Positions 24,193 through 35,158 of a stretch of 64,000 nucleotides of DNA are shown piece by piece. Below the pieces are notes generated by a model that saw nothing but the letters and a program-made list of their open reading frames with translations, had not been told where the DNA came from and made no database searches. The stretch is from the NCBI GenBank assembly GCA_021527695.1, contig JAKFAO010000003.1, positions 186,001 through 250,000 on the forward strand. The letters run 5' to 3'. The position numbers were made by a program, and so were the translations under genes. Origin of the DNA: Naematelia aurantialba (taxonomy: Eukaryota; Basidiomycota; Tremellomycetes; Tremellales; Naemateliaceae). Position 1 is the first letter of the stretch. Each line of letters opens with the position of its first letter.

Positions 24193-25121
24193 TCAACTCA
24201 CTTTGGTAGCCACCGACAAGACCTTTGCCCACCGGCCGCCTGGCGTAGTAGCAGCCCCGATGTTCCGCAGGGTCGCCGAGACTGGCCCCGATATGCGCGA
24301 GCCGAGCATCTCGCCCTTGGGATTGAGCAGTACTAGGCCCGCATCGTCGAATCTGTCTATCAGCGACACTGCCCACAAGATCGGACACTCCAGACGATCT
24401 AGATACTCTAGACGATGTCTCGTGCTCCCCACGACAAAGAGTACACAGGCCAAGTCCCACAAAAGTCGAGGACCGCAGAGTCACATGTGTGGTAGCATCC
24501 GTACCAGGTCGAACGATGCCTCCAACAGGTCTACTCCAGACGACCAAACTGCGTAACGAGAACAGCTCGCAACTCACTTGATCTGCCGCCCGTCTGGCCG
24601 GTTGTCCTCCTTCTTGACACGCACAATCACAGCCCTCCACATCTCCCCCTTTCGAGGTCGGACCACATCACGCCCGCTGAGCTGCAAAGGGCCGCCGCGG
24701 GCCCTTTGCACGACCACCTGGACCTCGTCACCTGTATTGTCAGTTTAGCATCTTGCAGGTCCGGCACACGGTCCACAGAATGTCAAGCAGATGGATGACC
24801 TGACGATCGAAACAGGGGGATGTCGGGTGTCTAGCGACATGCGGTGCTTAGAAGGGGGAGGTGGAGGAACCTGCTAGATCCTGTTCGTCGAGTATCGTGG
24901 CAGAAGGGGCGGCGCATGACCACACTCGAGACGAGGAGAACAAGACGTACCGACAGTTGCGACACCGACCGACTTCTTCCGCGCTTGCTTGACTCGGTAC
25001 ACATGGATCAGCTCGGCCTTGAGAGCGCCGGTATTATCGACCACCTGTGCCATGAGCGCACGCATCACCCAGTCGAGCGAGAGCAAATGCTTACATTGAT
25101 CATCGACTTGAGATGCAGCAT
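24193..25121 (-). CDS. MRPL38: Mitochondrial large-subunit ribosomal protein uL14m
   Basis: Four exons (25095-25121, 24951-25044, 24578-24731 and 24193-24352) join in phase to 144 residues. The first exon is only 27 nt (MLHLKSMIN). Family blocks follow: VVDNTGALKAELIHVYRVK, SVGVATVGDEVQVVVQRARG, RAVIVRVKKEDNRPDGRQIK, FDDAGLVLLNPKGEMLGSRI and VSATLRN. This is the bacterial-type L14 fold of the mitoribosome, located at the subunit interface and contacted by the silencing factor RsfS/MALSU1. The symbol follows yeast mitochondrial L14. The stop used here is the TGA after SVATKVS; a further splice to a downstream TAA is possible. Its start is 194 bp from the divergent Clr2-like gene. Confidence 0.92.
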
Positions 25122-25315
25122 CGCGGCGCGAGGATGACTTGGATGATAGACGGAGAGATCTTGCACACTTTGAGAACGGGAAACATTGTGACGTGGTATT
25201 ATATTGCCATCTTTGATAAGCCCGCCAGGCACCTAGTCATCTCTTAGCGCGCGTGTCCTGGCTGACTTGTACATTGAAATCTCTTGCAGCACTCGAGGCC
25301 GCTGGGACGTTTGGG
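25122..25315. promoter_or_regulatory. Short divergent promoter region, uL14m / Clr2-like
   Basis: 194 bp separate the two opposite start codons. The promoter location is inferred from this arrangement only. Confidence 0.45.
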
Positions 25316-27979
25316 ATGACAGTGTCGACGCACCCGAGGCTCAACTGGCCGCGCTCAGATGGGACAGAGAAGAAATGGCCAGCAGGCGAGGAGCTGCGTC
25401 GCTCGAGCTCGATGGCATTCTATACCAAGCTCGAGCCGAACGACGAAAAGTACACCCTCTACCATTCCAAGGTCGGCCAGTACCTCGCTGACCGGATGGG
25501 CATCCCCAAACGTACGTCCGCCCTTGACTGTCGCTCCCCGCTCCCTGTCCGCTCTCATCTCTTCCTGCTCGCATCCCCGCTGTTCTCTGTCGAGGTGGAA
25601 GGACGTGCAGGCGCTGAAAGGAGCAGTGCCCGGCTCGCAATCTCACCGCATCCACCTCCCACACGGCTACGCTCTCTTCGCACATAACAAGCCTCAAGCA
25701 GACAAGAGACTGCGTACCGATGTCTACCTATACGTGCGTAGCCTGCGACTTGATCTTGGTGCACCACTGACGCTGAGAAGGGATCGGTCAACGCACTCAA
25801 GGTCCGTGCACCGGCGGTCGTCAAGGGACACCGCGCTGATGATGCCAGTTTCGTAGCCCGGCTGAATTCTTTGAGCATGCCGATTGGCTCATGGACGAGA
25901 CCAAGGACATCAACGATCACTCCACCGTAGGTGTCAGACCGTCCCACCGCCCACGTTCCTCCCTTTCCTCCCACCATTTCTTCCCATTTCCCCTTCTCCC
26001 TCTCGCATCCTCTAACGGCATCCGTGTGTACGCTGATGTGGCAGTGCGGGTGCAAGTACAATGCGTCGTCGGCGATCGCGCTGGCGAAAAAGGCCTCCAG
26101 TGTCGCTGGACCTTCAAAGCGCCCATTCGATTCGGCTACCCCCAGACGGTCCAAGAAGTCCAACGCAGATGACGAGGAGAGCGACGAGGAGAATGCACGG
26201 ACGGCGATCGTTGCTGAGCGCGAAATCGACATGACCACGGCTCGGCGGTTCCGCAAAGGCGAGCTGGTCTGGTTCCGCACGGCAACGATTCATCCACCAG
26301 CGCAGTCCGGGATCACGCCGGGCCTGGTTGCGATCACGCATTGGCCGGGGCTGATTGCCCATACGATTCTGAGGACCACGCCTGCGACGTCTACCTCCCC
26401 CGAAACAAAATTCCACGAGTACCATGTGCGGCCGCTCGGCAATTTCTCCAGTACCAATCAGGTGATCCGTCATCCGGCCGATCTCTTGCCTTGGGCCGTG
26501 GGCAACGAGCTTCTCGGTGGCGCCAAGGGCTGGGAGATTATTGGCAAAGACTGCACAAGAGTCATGACGGAAGGGGTGAAAGCGGAACTGGCAGAGGACG
26601 CAAGCAAGGGAGTCACCCAACCATTATCAGACGAGGAGATCAACGCAAGATGGGAGGCCAAGTGGACAAAACGCGTATCCTTTATGCAGCTCGAGGATGA
26701 CTGGGACAAGCGGGTCTTCCGGCTTGGCATCGCGCTCAAAACGGCTGGAGTGAGTGGTCCGAGTTTGGCCTCACTGACGAGTAGGTGATTACGGACTCGT
26801 GGACACAGACGGACAAGATCAACGTCCTCCCGAGCGATCAGGTCAACGAGGACGATCTCAAGGCAATCATAAGCCGCGCCAAGTCGCTGTATCAGGGACT
26901 GTGGTGGGGTGGCGAGCGAATCTGGCTGGAAGATATGGTGCGGCTGAAAAAGTTTCGAGCAGACCTGCCAACCGATGTCTTGGCTCCACCATCAGAAGGA
27001 GCCTTGGACCGCGCGGTTCTCATCCGCGTGCGGTAAGTCGCTGTCGTCAGCAAAGAGCCCCCGTCAGCAAAGATCCCCCGTCAGCAATGATCCCCGGGCA
27101 GCGAGACTGATGCCAGACCAGGATGATCACTATCGAGATCTCGACGGTTGCCGCGTCGGCTGGCAAGTCAGATGCGTATCAATGTCTTCTGTATGGCGAC
27201 GTGTTTGAGCTCAAGGCGACCGACGGCGTGGGTGCGGCCCTGAATCCCCTGCCAGCTGGGAACGACCTGCCAATAGGCAGGCCGCACATTCCTCCAAAAG
27301 GCTACGAGTACCGGCAGCTCAATGATTTGGGCTCAGAGGTCACCGTCGACATAATGGGTGAGGGGATGCATCGATTGGCGCTGACGGCAGATGTGGCTGG
27401 ACGTATCTATCCTGACCTCCTTGATCCCGAGACACAGCACTGGTTCCAGCACCCGAGTCTGTCGGAGCAGGACAATGCGACTCGCAAGGCCCCAGGGGCG
27501 TCCGCTCTGGCCTTGATGGGGCTCAAGCCGGGCCCGCTCGTGGCGAGCAAGTCGGAAAAATGGAAAGGTGAGCTCTGCGGCCAGGCTGTGCTGGACAACC
27601 GGCAGGTGTCAGTCGTGTCCTGCTGATGGCGTGTGCAGAGGATCTGTACAACATCGTCCTGGATGCGACCAAGAGCGTCGATAGGGTGACGAAGAACTTT
27701 TACCGGTCGCTGCTGGGTGCGGGGAAGCGGGCCGAACCGGGGAAGACGGCAGCGGCCGATGCGAGCGGCGCGAGCCACGGGAGCACGGGGGCGGGCGGTA
27801 TGAATGGGACGGGCGGGACGAACGAGGCGCATGCCATCGGTGCTGGTGGTGGCACTGGCGGGGGCGGTGGCACTGGCGGGAGTGGTGGTGGTGGTGGCAC
27901 CGGCGGTAATGGTGGCAGTGGAGACAACGCAGAGGCGGTGGCCAAGATGGCGTCTCCTGTGGTTGCTGGTGCAGCATAA
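25316..27979 (+). CDS. Clr2-type transcriptional silencing protein
   Basis: Eight exons (25316-25515, 25595-25733, 25781-25801, 25849-25926, 26045-26749, 26785-27032, 27122-27567 and 27639-27979) join in phase to about 725 residues; exon 3 is 21 nt. The N-terminus has LNWPRSDGTEKKWPAGEELR. Then follow RTWKDVQALKGAVPG, HRIHLPHGYALFAHN, TDVYLYGSVNALKFRSPAEF and FEHADWLMDETKDINDHSTC. This is the N-terminal block of Clr2-domain proteins, which ends in a C-x-C region (CGCKYN here). The middle part includes FRKGELVWFRTATI, a PWWP/BAH-like opening, and YQGLWWGGERIWLEDMVRLK. In fission yeast, Clr2 is a subunit of the SHREC deacetylase-remodeller complex for heterochromatin silencing; transfer of that role is inference. 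The last 80 residues are a Gly-rich low-complexity tail. Confidence 0.82.
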
Positions 27980-28351
27980 TCACGATGATCTCGGCCAATA
28001 TCTGTACAGCGGCCGCCCTCTTGAGTGTCAGACGATGTTTGGCAGAGCCAGATCAAAGCCATGTATACGAATACAATCGACTGCGGCTTGGACACTGTTG
28101 GGTCTGTGGATACTTGGAGTCGTGAGATGCGGTGGCGAAGGCGAGTGGAGGTGGACGCCGGGTTTTCAGCTTTTCCAGCAGTTGCGTTTGGCGTTTGATT
28201 CCAACAGTCACATCTTGGCACTTGGTACTGGGTACTGGGTACTGGGCACTGGCACTGGACTACTGGTTGACGCAGCGACCCCGCCGCAATGGCAAAGTGC
28301 ACTCGCTGCCGCGGTTTCGCATTTGGCGGTATCGACGCCCGCGCATTCGCC
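27980..28351. other. Intergenic region, Clr2-like to RsfS
   Basis: Both flanking genes run rightward. It contains a short GTACTGG repetition (28225-28260). In-frame ATGs upstream of 28352 exist, so the RsfS start could be a little earlier. Confidence 0.5.
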
Positions 28352-29699
28352 ATGCTCCCTCGCCATCCTGCTCGACCCCGACCCCGACCCCGACCACTCC
28401 ATCTGTGCCCGACTGCAGGGTTTCACTCGCACGCTCGATCTTATCCCCATCGTCCTCATCTCAACTCTCAATTTCAACCTCATCTTCACCTCCAACCCCA
28501 TCTTCATCCTCAACCTCATCATCTTCAACCTCATCCTGGTTCTCGACCTCAGTCTTTAACTCGTCCCAGTTCCCCATTCCATGTCGTGTCTCGCCTGTTG
28601 TCGACGTTTGGTCGGAGCCGGGTCGAGGCGGGCTCCGAGGCGTCTCGAGATGCAGAAGCCGCGCGGGGCGCAAAAGCACGCGCTTGGTACCTCCCTGTCG
28701 AGGGCGAGGGCACCTCCAGCTCCGCCGACCCCACTTCTGGCGACCACCCCGTCCCTGGCAGCTCCTCCGACTCCACCCCCGGAGACCACCCCATCCCTGC
28801 CAGCTCCGACTCCACCCCCGGCGACCACCCCGCCCCTGCCAGCCCCTCCGACTCCAACTCCAACTCTAGCAGCACCTCAAGCTCCGCCACGGGCGCCTCG
28901 GGACAGCCGCCGAGGGCTCGCCGCTCGCCGGTATTCACGACCTTTGACCCCCTGCGCACGACGTCGAGCGCCGCGGCCACCCCAGCCGCACCGTTGCCTG
29001 CCAACGCGCCGCCCGCGCTCGCGCCGCTGCACGCCTTCCTCACGGCGCACGACGACGCCGTGGCCGTGCTCGAGCCGGGGTCCGTCAGGTTCCTGCATAC
29101 CCCGAGCAGCGCCGCGGTACAGGCGGAGCGGGATACCGTCGACGCAGGGGCGGTAGGCGACGGCGCGGGGCCGTGGCAGGAGTGGGTCGTGCTGCTCACT
29201 GTCAAGGGCGTGGGGAAGAACGTCATTGGCCGCGCGGAGCGGGCAGTGCGTGTCTGGGTGAGTGGGCATCTGTGCATCTCCCTCGGTCTGATGCTGCCGT
29301 TCTCTACGTTCTCTTCCACGTCCTCTTCTACGTCTCTTCTACGTCTCTTCTACGTCTCTTCTACGTCTCTTCTACGTCCTCTTCTACGTCCTACATCTAC
29401 GTCACACTCCTACGTAGTTCTCCCGGTACGGCTGCCGACTAACGCCGCAGCTCCACAACAACCCCATCGGCGAGCCCCCGCGCCTCACGCCCCAGCGCCC
29501 CAAGACCCCCCGCACGCAAGAGGGCACCGACTGGAGCATCATCGCTCTGCCCGAAAAGAACGTCGCGATCCACCTCTTCACAGCGGAAGGGCGGGACCAC
29601 TGGAACCTCGAGGACCTGTGGGGCCAGAGCCCGCCCAAGACGGCGTTCACCGGCTGGCCAAAGGACGATCCGTATAGCGGTTTCGGCTGGCGCCGCTAG
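28352..29699 (+). CDS. Mitochondrial ribosome silencing factor, RsfS/MALSU1/Atp25-N domain
   Basis: Two exons (28352-29257 and 29451-29699) give about 384 residues. The N-terminus is Arg/His/Pro-rich and low complexity, with a repeated GDHP(V/I/A)P-x-SS unit. The C-terminal domain is the RsfS fold: EWVVLLTVKGVGKNVIGRAE, then across the intron VRVWLHNNPIGEPPRL, and the signature DWSIIALPEKNVAIHLFTAE, GRDHWNLEDLWGQSP. Bacterial RsfS and human MALSU1 bind uL14 on the large subunit and block subunit joining; ascomycete Atp25 carries this domain at its N-terminus. No Atp25 C-terminal mRNA-stabilising half is present. The start is uncertain because the upstream frame is open. The intron carries a TACGTCTCTTC repeat. 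Confidence 0.85.
29305..29415. repeat. TACGTCTCTTC repeats in the RsfS intron
   Basis: About nine units of 11-12 bp lie inside the intron 29258-29450. Confidence 0.93.
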
Positions 29700-30195
29700 C
29701 TGCGTCGTCTGCGTCGTAGGGTATGTCCCGAGTCGAGGTGGGTGCGTGGACGGACTAGAGGTATCCATGCATATCATTCCATCTCACTGGTGCCACCTGT
29801 GTCTCTGTGTCTCTGGTGTCTCTGTGTCTCTGTGTCTCTGTGTCTCTGGAGTCTCACTGGTCTCACTGTACTGGCCGCTGGGTACTGGCACTGCCACTGG
29901 TTCTGGTCCTGTCCGGGTACATACTGCACTGGTACTGAACTAGCATTCACTGGTACTACTCGTGGTCCTGCGTCTGCAATCACCTGCGTATTGCCCAAGC
30001 GACATACGCGAGTTGCGAAGCCAAGTATCGCCCATGCGCGACACGCGAACCCAGTGTGATGGTAACGATGCATATGCGGTGTCAAACATGTATAGGAAGA
30101 TATCGCCCTGACAGCGACGATGGGAGCGGAGACCAGACAAAGACCAAATACCAGACGGTGGCGCTCTGAGCTCTTCATGCTCGATGCCAGGCGCC
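29700..30195. other. Intergenic region between convergent genes
   Basis: It contains a GTGTCTCT repeat (about 29798-29865) and a GGTACTGGCACTG-type repetition. No gene was recognised. Confidence 0.6.
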
Positions 30196-31879
30196 TCAGA
30201 GCTCCTCATGCACCACGCCAGGCGCCGGGGTCTCCTGCGATTCCTCGGCTGGAACCCCACCCTCGCTGGCGTCGGCTTCCGGGCTCGGTTCCGCTACACC
30301 CTCCGCATCTTCCTCGAGAACCTCCTCACTCACACCCTCGGCTGCCTGTGGCTCTGGTGCATCCACCTTGCTCGCTGCCTCGGATTCCTCGGGTATCTCC
30401 ATTCCCTCTACCTCTGATGCCTCTGATGCCTCTGATGCCTCTGATGCCTCTGATGCCTCCATTCCCTCGGATGCTTCAGATGCCTCGGGAGCCTCGGATG
30501 CCCCTGCTGCATCCGATGCCTCGGGTTCGGCTGCGTGCGTCGCCGATGCAGCTGCTGCGGCAGCGAGTCTCTCCCGCCGCTCTCGATCTCTCCGCTCCGC
30601 CTCGTCCAGCTTGGCCTGCCGCGCTGCCGCGTCGTTGACCGTTGCCTGCGGTTCGGGCGTGACGCCCGACGGCGCCTTGAGAGGCTGCTGTTGCTGCGAC
30701 TTGGCCGGCGGAGTACCAGGACTATCCAGCTGGTTCTGCAGAAACTCGAGCAGTGCGTTGAACTTCATTGCGCCTGATCGTCCGTCAGCAGGCGTATCCA
30801 ATCGACATCTATGTCTCCCTCTATGATATCCAAATCGACATCGATGTCTCCCTGTATGGTATACGTAATATGGAAGATGCGGAAGCACGAACCGTCGTAT
30901 TCGACCAACGAGGCCCGGTCGGCTCCAGGCTGCCAGACCACGGCTCGTGCCGTATCGCGCGAGGTATCGGACGGGTCATAGATCCCCAGAGACGCGAGGA
31001 CAGCATGTGATGTGGTATCTCTGATGTAGCCGAGGTGCATCTACGCGCGCTCAGCAAGCTCTCCCTGCCGGTGTAGTTACAGTGTGAGTTGCACCTACCT
31101 TACTGGACAGGCGATGGCCGAGCACCTTCCACAAGAAGGGGATCGATGGCTGGGACGGGTGGACCAGTAAAGCATGCGGCAGCGTCGGTTTCTAACGGCA
31201 TCAGTCGTGCCCACGCAGGAAGAAGGCGAATCGTCGTCCGTAGATCCGACTAACGGATAATGGTAGAGGTGGTGATGTTGATAGTACTTACGTCGTCTAA
31301 GAAGGTCTGGAGAGCAGCCTCGATCCCGCCAGTTCCGTCTGTGCGTAGCTTCTTGACGCGGTCCGGCACGAGTCCCTTGGCGTACTCGACGAGGGCGCCT
31401 CTCTTGCGCTCGCCCTGGTAGTCCCTCGCTGCGCCTTTACCAGCGCGAGGGAACGCTTTGATCGTCGGGAACCCCTGGACGCCAAACTCGGCGCACACGC
31501 CCTTATTCTTCGCGTCGTCGCAGTCTACAGCGTAGAACGGGATCAGCGGAGAGAGCGACTGCGCGGCGGCCGTGTATTCGGGGCCGAGGTTCTTGCAGTG
31601 TCCGCACCACGGCGCCACAAATGCCACCATCTGCGTCAAGGTCGTCAGCTCGGTCGCTCTCACAGTACAGCTCGTGCATTTGCCATTCTCCACTCCATAC
31701 CTTCCCGGGTCTGTGGCTCAGAAGTGAGCGGGCCAAGGACAAAGACTCACCGCGGCATGCTCGGTCGCCATGGCTGTTTTGAACGTCTTGGCATCGAGGT
31801 GCACCACAGGCTGTCCGTACATTCCTGCCCGCGCCGATGCGGCAAGTACCACCAGCGATAGGATGCTGCTCCACACCAT
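30196..31879 (-). CDS. ER protein disulfide isomerase (PDIA6/Mpd1-like), HEEL C-terminus
   Basis: Five exons (31751-31879, 31292-31630, 31099-31191, 30893-31040 and 30196-30773) join in phase to 428 residues. The N-terminus MVWSSILSLVVLAASARAG is a signal peptide. A single thioredoxin domain has the active site VAPWCGHCKNLGPEY, then YAVDCDDAKNKGVCAEFGVQ and GFPTIKAFP with the cis-Pro. The second half has a weaker thioredoxin-like part (PHALLVHPSQPSIPFLWKVL, VVWQPGADRASLVEYDG). It is followed by a charged tail with Glu-Ala-Ser triplets. The last four residues are HEEL, an H/KDEL-like retention signal. It should form or shuffle disulfides in the ER lumen. It is divergent from RPL5, 270 bp apart. 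The donor after YDG is GTTCGT, less usual. Confidence 0.88.
30412..30465. repeat. GATGCCTCT 9-bp coding repeat
   Basis: Five near-perfect units within the last exon of the PDI gene, encoding Glu-Ala-Ser repeats on the minus strand. Confidence 0.92.
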
Positions 31880-32149
31880 GATGGCCTCTGCTTGACTGTG
31901 CTGCTCTCGTCGTGGGATTGTTGTTGCATAGGCGACAGCATGGACCTCTGACGTGGAGGCGCGTCGAGACGGGATCAAATCCACGTGGGAGGATGGTTCT
32001 CCAAAGAGTTGCCACATCGGAAAGCAGGTGTTATTGCCGAAAAGCCGAGAATTTCGCCCTTGCCCAAATCTGATTCCGTCGAAATCAGCAAAAGTGTAGC
32101 ACCAATTCCCGTCATTTTCCACTCGAACACCACATCGACGTCGCCCAAA
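31880..32149. promoter_or_regulatory. Short divergent promoter region, PDI / RPL5
   Basis: 270 bp between opposite start codons. Pyrimidine-rich stretches precede the RPL5 start. The location is inferred from the arrangement. Confidence 0.45.
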
Positions 32150-33582
32150 ATGCCGTTTGTCAAGCAGCAGAAGAACGGCGCCTACTTCTCGGTACGTGTG
32201 GCTGAGAATCCCAGCGTCCGTGGCGCCAGCGCAGCGTCTGACTCTTTCTGCAGCGGTTCCAGGTCAAGAACAGGCGCCGAAGGGAGGGCAAGACCGACTA
32301 CCAAGCTCGCCGTGGCCTCGTCAGGCAGGCCAAGAACAAGTACGCCTCGCCCAAGTACCGTCTCGTGAGTGTTTTCTGCCTGATGTCTCCATGATACTGG
32401 ACTGGACTGTGCTGGAAGCTCTACTGAGACGTATACCAGGTCGTCCGCATCACCAACAAGCAGGTCATCTGTCAGATCATCTACGCCAAGATCCAGGGCG
32501 ATGTCGTCCTCACCCAGGCGACCTCCAAGGAGCTCCCCCGATACGGCATCGAGCACGGCCTGACCAACTGGACTGCCGCGTATGCCACCGGTCTTCTGGT
32601 CGCCCGACGTGCACTCACCAAGCTCGGCCTCGCCGACAAGTACGAGGGTGTCACTGAGCCGTCTGGCGAGCTCGAGTTGACCGAGGCTCGTGAGTTTGAG
32701 TGTCGAGTTTGGGTATTCCTCCCTCCTGCCCTCTTTCTGGATTCACTCCATGACCCCGACGTCCTCTTTCTCGTTCTAGACACCCGTTGGCTGTATCTCA
32801 ACATGTGCCATTCACTCTTTCTCGACATTCCATTCACTATGTCACTTCCTCCACAGTCCGGTACATGGCCCGGACATGGCGTGCTTACTAGACCAGTTGG
32901 CGAGGACGAGCCCCGCCCGTTCAAGTGCTACCTCGACGTCGGTCTCCGCCGCACTTCCACCGGTAGCCGAATCTTTGGTGCCATGAAGGGCGCATCCGAC
33001 GGCGGTATCTTCATCCCCCACAACACCAAGCGATTCCCCGGCTACGACCCGGAGACCAAGTCGATCGACGCCGAGGTCCTGCAAAAGTACATTGTCGGCG
33101 GCCACATTGCCGAGTACATGGAGTCGCTCGAGGAGGAGGACGACGAGCGGTGAGTCCCGGGTCAAAGTATCCCAATGGCTCCACCCTTCCAATCCCCGAT
33201 ACGCACTCCCGCAGCGACCTTGACTCTCGCTGCCGCTGTAGACGATCACAAGTAAACAAGTGGACAGCAGCTGATACGACGTAGCTTCAAGAAGCAGTTT
33301 GCGTCTTACCTCGCCGACGACATTGGCTCGGCCGACATGGAGGAGATCTACACCTCTGCGTACGCTGCGATCCGAGAGGACCCAGTGTTCAAGCCGACGG
33401 AGAAGGACGTGGCCAAGTGGAAGGCCGAGTCGAAGAAGCACAAGACGAGCAAGTTGACCCGCGAGCAGCGCAGGCAGCGTGTCGAGGAGAAGCTCGCGGC
33501 GTACAGGGCTGGCAAGCTTGCGGTCGCCGAGGAGGAGGACGAGGAGGAGGAGGACGAGGCAGAGGACGAGGACGAAGAGTAG
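32150..33582 (+). CDS. RPL5: 60S ribosomal protein L5 (uL18)
   Basis: Five exons (32150-32191, 32254-32364, 32440-32689, 32897-33149 and 33285-33582) join in phase to 317 residues. It begins [20 protein letters not shown] and continues [20 protein letters not shown]. Further blocks are [57 protein letters not shown] and [20 protein letters not shown]. These are diagnostic for eukaryotic uL18, which binds 5S rRNA with uL5 as the 5S RNP and joins the central protuberance. The C-terminus is basic and then a Glu/Asp tail ([17 protein letters not shown]), more acidic than in most fungi I know. Context AAAATGCC at the start is good. Confidence 0.97.
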
Positions 33583-34343
33583 AGTGCGAGGTCGTACTGA
33601 CTTCGGAGGGTGTCTTTGGGCGTTGCGCCGATGCCACGATGCATGCGCATGGTCTATCTCGTTTGGAAGGGATGCTGCTGCTACTGCTCTTCCTGTTGCC
33701 CTCCTGACACCGCTGTGTGGCGGTTGCGTTCGCGATCGTATAAGAGTGCTCGCGGTCTGGAGGCTGCGTGCGGATCACACAACGTGCTCGTTGCCTGGAG
33801 GTTGCGTGCTCGGTTCCACAAACGGAAGACATTCATTCATCCATACATTCATACATCCAACGTTCCACGGTCGTCCATCGGCACCTCCATATTTGCTCAC
33901 AGTTCCAGACTTTCAGCCACATCCACCAGGAATGCCCCAGTCAACCCGCAGCCCATCTCGCCTTCCAACCACCCGTAGTCGTGCAGTCGTGTCCGGCTTG
34001 ACGTGAAAGCGCCAATCACACGGACTCCATAGCAGCCTGTCGTTTATTTAGATGCCCGGTATCCGTCGGCGGAGTCTTCAGCATCCGTTCGTTGGCAGGT
34101 TCGTGGAGGCCAGACTGCGTGCTTCGCATTCAACAACGCCACCCACGGCGGATACGTGCACGCGCAGCTCAGCGCACTCTTGTTCTGCGTGTGGATGCCA
34201 TACGGTGCACACTGCCAAAGTGCGGCTTGTACGTGCGTTCTTGCGTCCTTGTGACCTTGTACCTGTGTTGTGCGTTCTGCGTGTGTGTGGGCGCTTGCGT
34301 TGCGTGCATTCGGCATTACCCTCACGATCACGGCACAGCCCCG
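33583..34343. other. Intergenic region between convergent genes
   Basis: It contains a duplicated segment (GGCGGTTGCGTTCGCGATC-like / GGAGGTTGCGTGCTC) at about 33720-33815 and CATTCATCCATACATTCATACATCC near 33835-33860. No credible gene was seen. Confidence 0.5.
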
Positions 34344-34979
34344 TCACCCTTCAGCAGGCGACGACCGACTCGTCCCATTCCCCAATCCCTTCTCCACTCC
34401 ACCACGGGAACCATCACCCAGCCGCCACCGGTCCCACCGCGGACCTCGGCGCACCCTGATCGGGCCCTTGAGCGCCGCGCGCTCCTGCACGGTCCGCACC
34501 ACCCCTCGCTGCGTGACCTCGACCGTGCCCGCCCTGACATGGTCCCAGACGACCTCGCGCACCTCGTCCATCATGTCTCGCCAGTCGGGGTACGCAGCGC
34601 CGTCGGTCGAGTGTAGTGTCCGTGGGATCTGGGAGGGGCAGATGGTGGCCGTCGAGGTGGACAGGCGGGAGAGGAGGTGGTGCATCGTGCCGGATATGGC
34701 GTTGGAGCGCCGAGTCGGTGTCGGCAGAAGTGACAGAGGCGACGGGGGCGACCGAGGCGGCGGAGAGATGGCAGAGGCGGGCGAGGTAGATGGGCGTGCG
34801 GGTGATGGGCGACTCGAGTGAGTTGACCTCAAAGGCAGAGCTGCTCGCCGAGTCTTCCGTGTCTTTCTCCTTGTATCTGCGGGCTCGACTCCCCGCCTGG
34901 CCTTGGCACGGCGCTCCTTGTCCTTGCTACCCTCGCTCTGCCTCGTCCTCATTCCACAGCGCAGTCTAGCAACATGCAA
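34344..34979 (-). CDS. DUF3253-like small protein
   Basis: One open frame of up to 211 residues. The first about 90 residues are basic and Ser/Pro-rich. The C-terminal half matches the compact DUF3253 plan: ISGTMHHLLSRLSTSTATIC, CPSQIPRTLH, YPDWRDMMDEVREVVWDHVR, AGTVEVTQRGVVR and GPIRVRRGP. In bacterial members the same order is seen: the CPS-x-x-AR helix, a W-R-x-L-M helix, then I-x-V-T-x-x-G and G-P-x-R-x-R. The fold is probably a small winged-helix-like domain of unknown function. The domain needs at least residues from about 34700 downward; the first ATG at 34979 or an internal one could be the start, and an unseen 5' exon is possible. The tail after RWDRWRLG is Gly/Ser-rich. Confidence 0.65.
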   Translation of the reverse strand: MHVARLRCGMRTRQSEGSKDKERRAKARRGVEPADTRRKTRKTRRAALPLRSTHSSRPSPARPSTSPASAISPPPRSPPSPLSLLPTPTRRSNAISGTMHHLLSRLSTSTATICPSQIPRTLHSTDGAAYPDWRDMMDEVREVVWDHVRAGTVEVTQRGVVRTVQERAALKGPIRVRRGPRWDRWRLGDGSRGGVEKGLGNGTSRSSPAEG

Positions 34980-35158
34980 AGACAGGGATCCACCAAAGTC
35001 CGATGCGCAGTGCCACGTGGTCGACTTTGCGTGCCAGACGCGTATGACTTTTGTTGGCTTTGCAGCGTGTCTTCGTTGCGCCGTCTGCAGCTCCTGGTCG
35101 ACATCTGTACTTACACTCGACTCATCGCGGCTGGCCCGCCGACTCGAGCTACACCGCC

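Noticed and set aside
28458..28560. Open frame of repeated Pro/His codons as a separate small gene upstream of RsfS
   Set aside because: It is in frame with the RsfS domain and reads as its low-complexity N-terminal part.
32365..32439. Possible box C/D snoRNA in RPL5 intron 2 (TGATGT and CTGA present)
   Set aside because: Spacing to the intron ends is too tight and I see no terminal stem or guide complementarity; such short motifs are frequent by chance.
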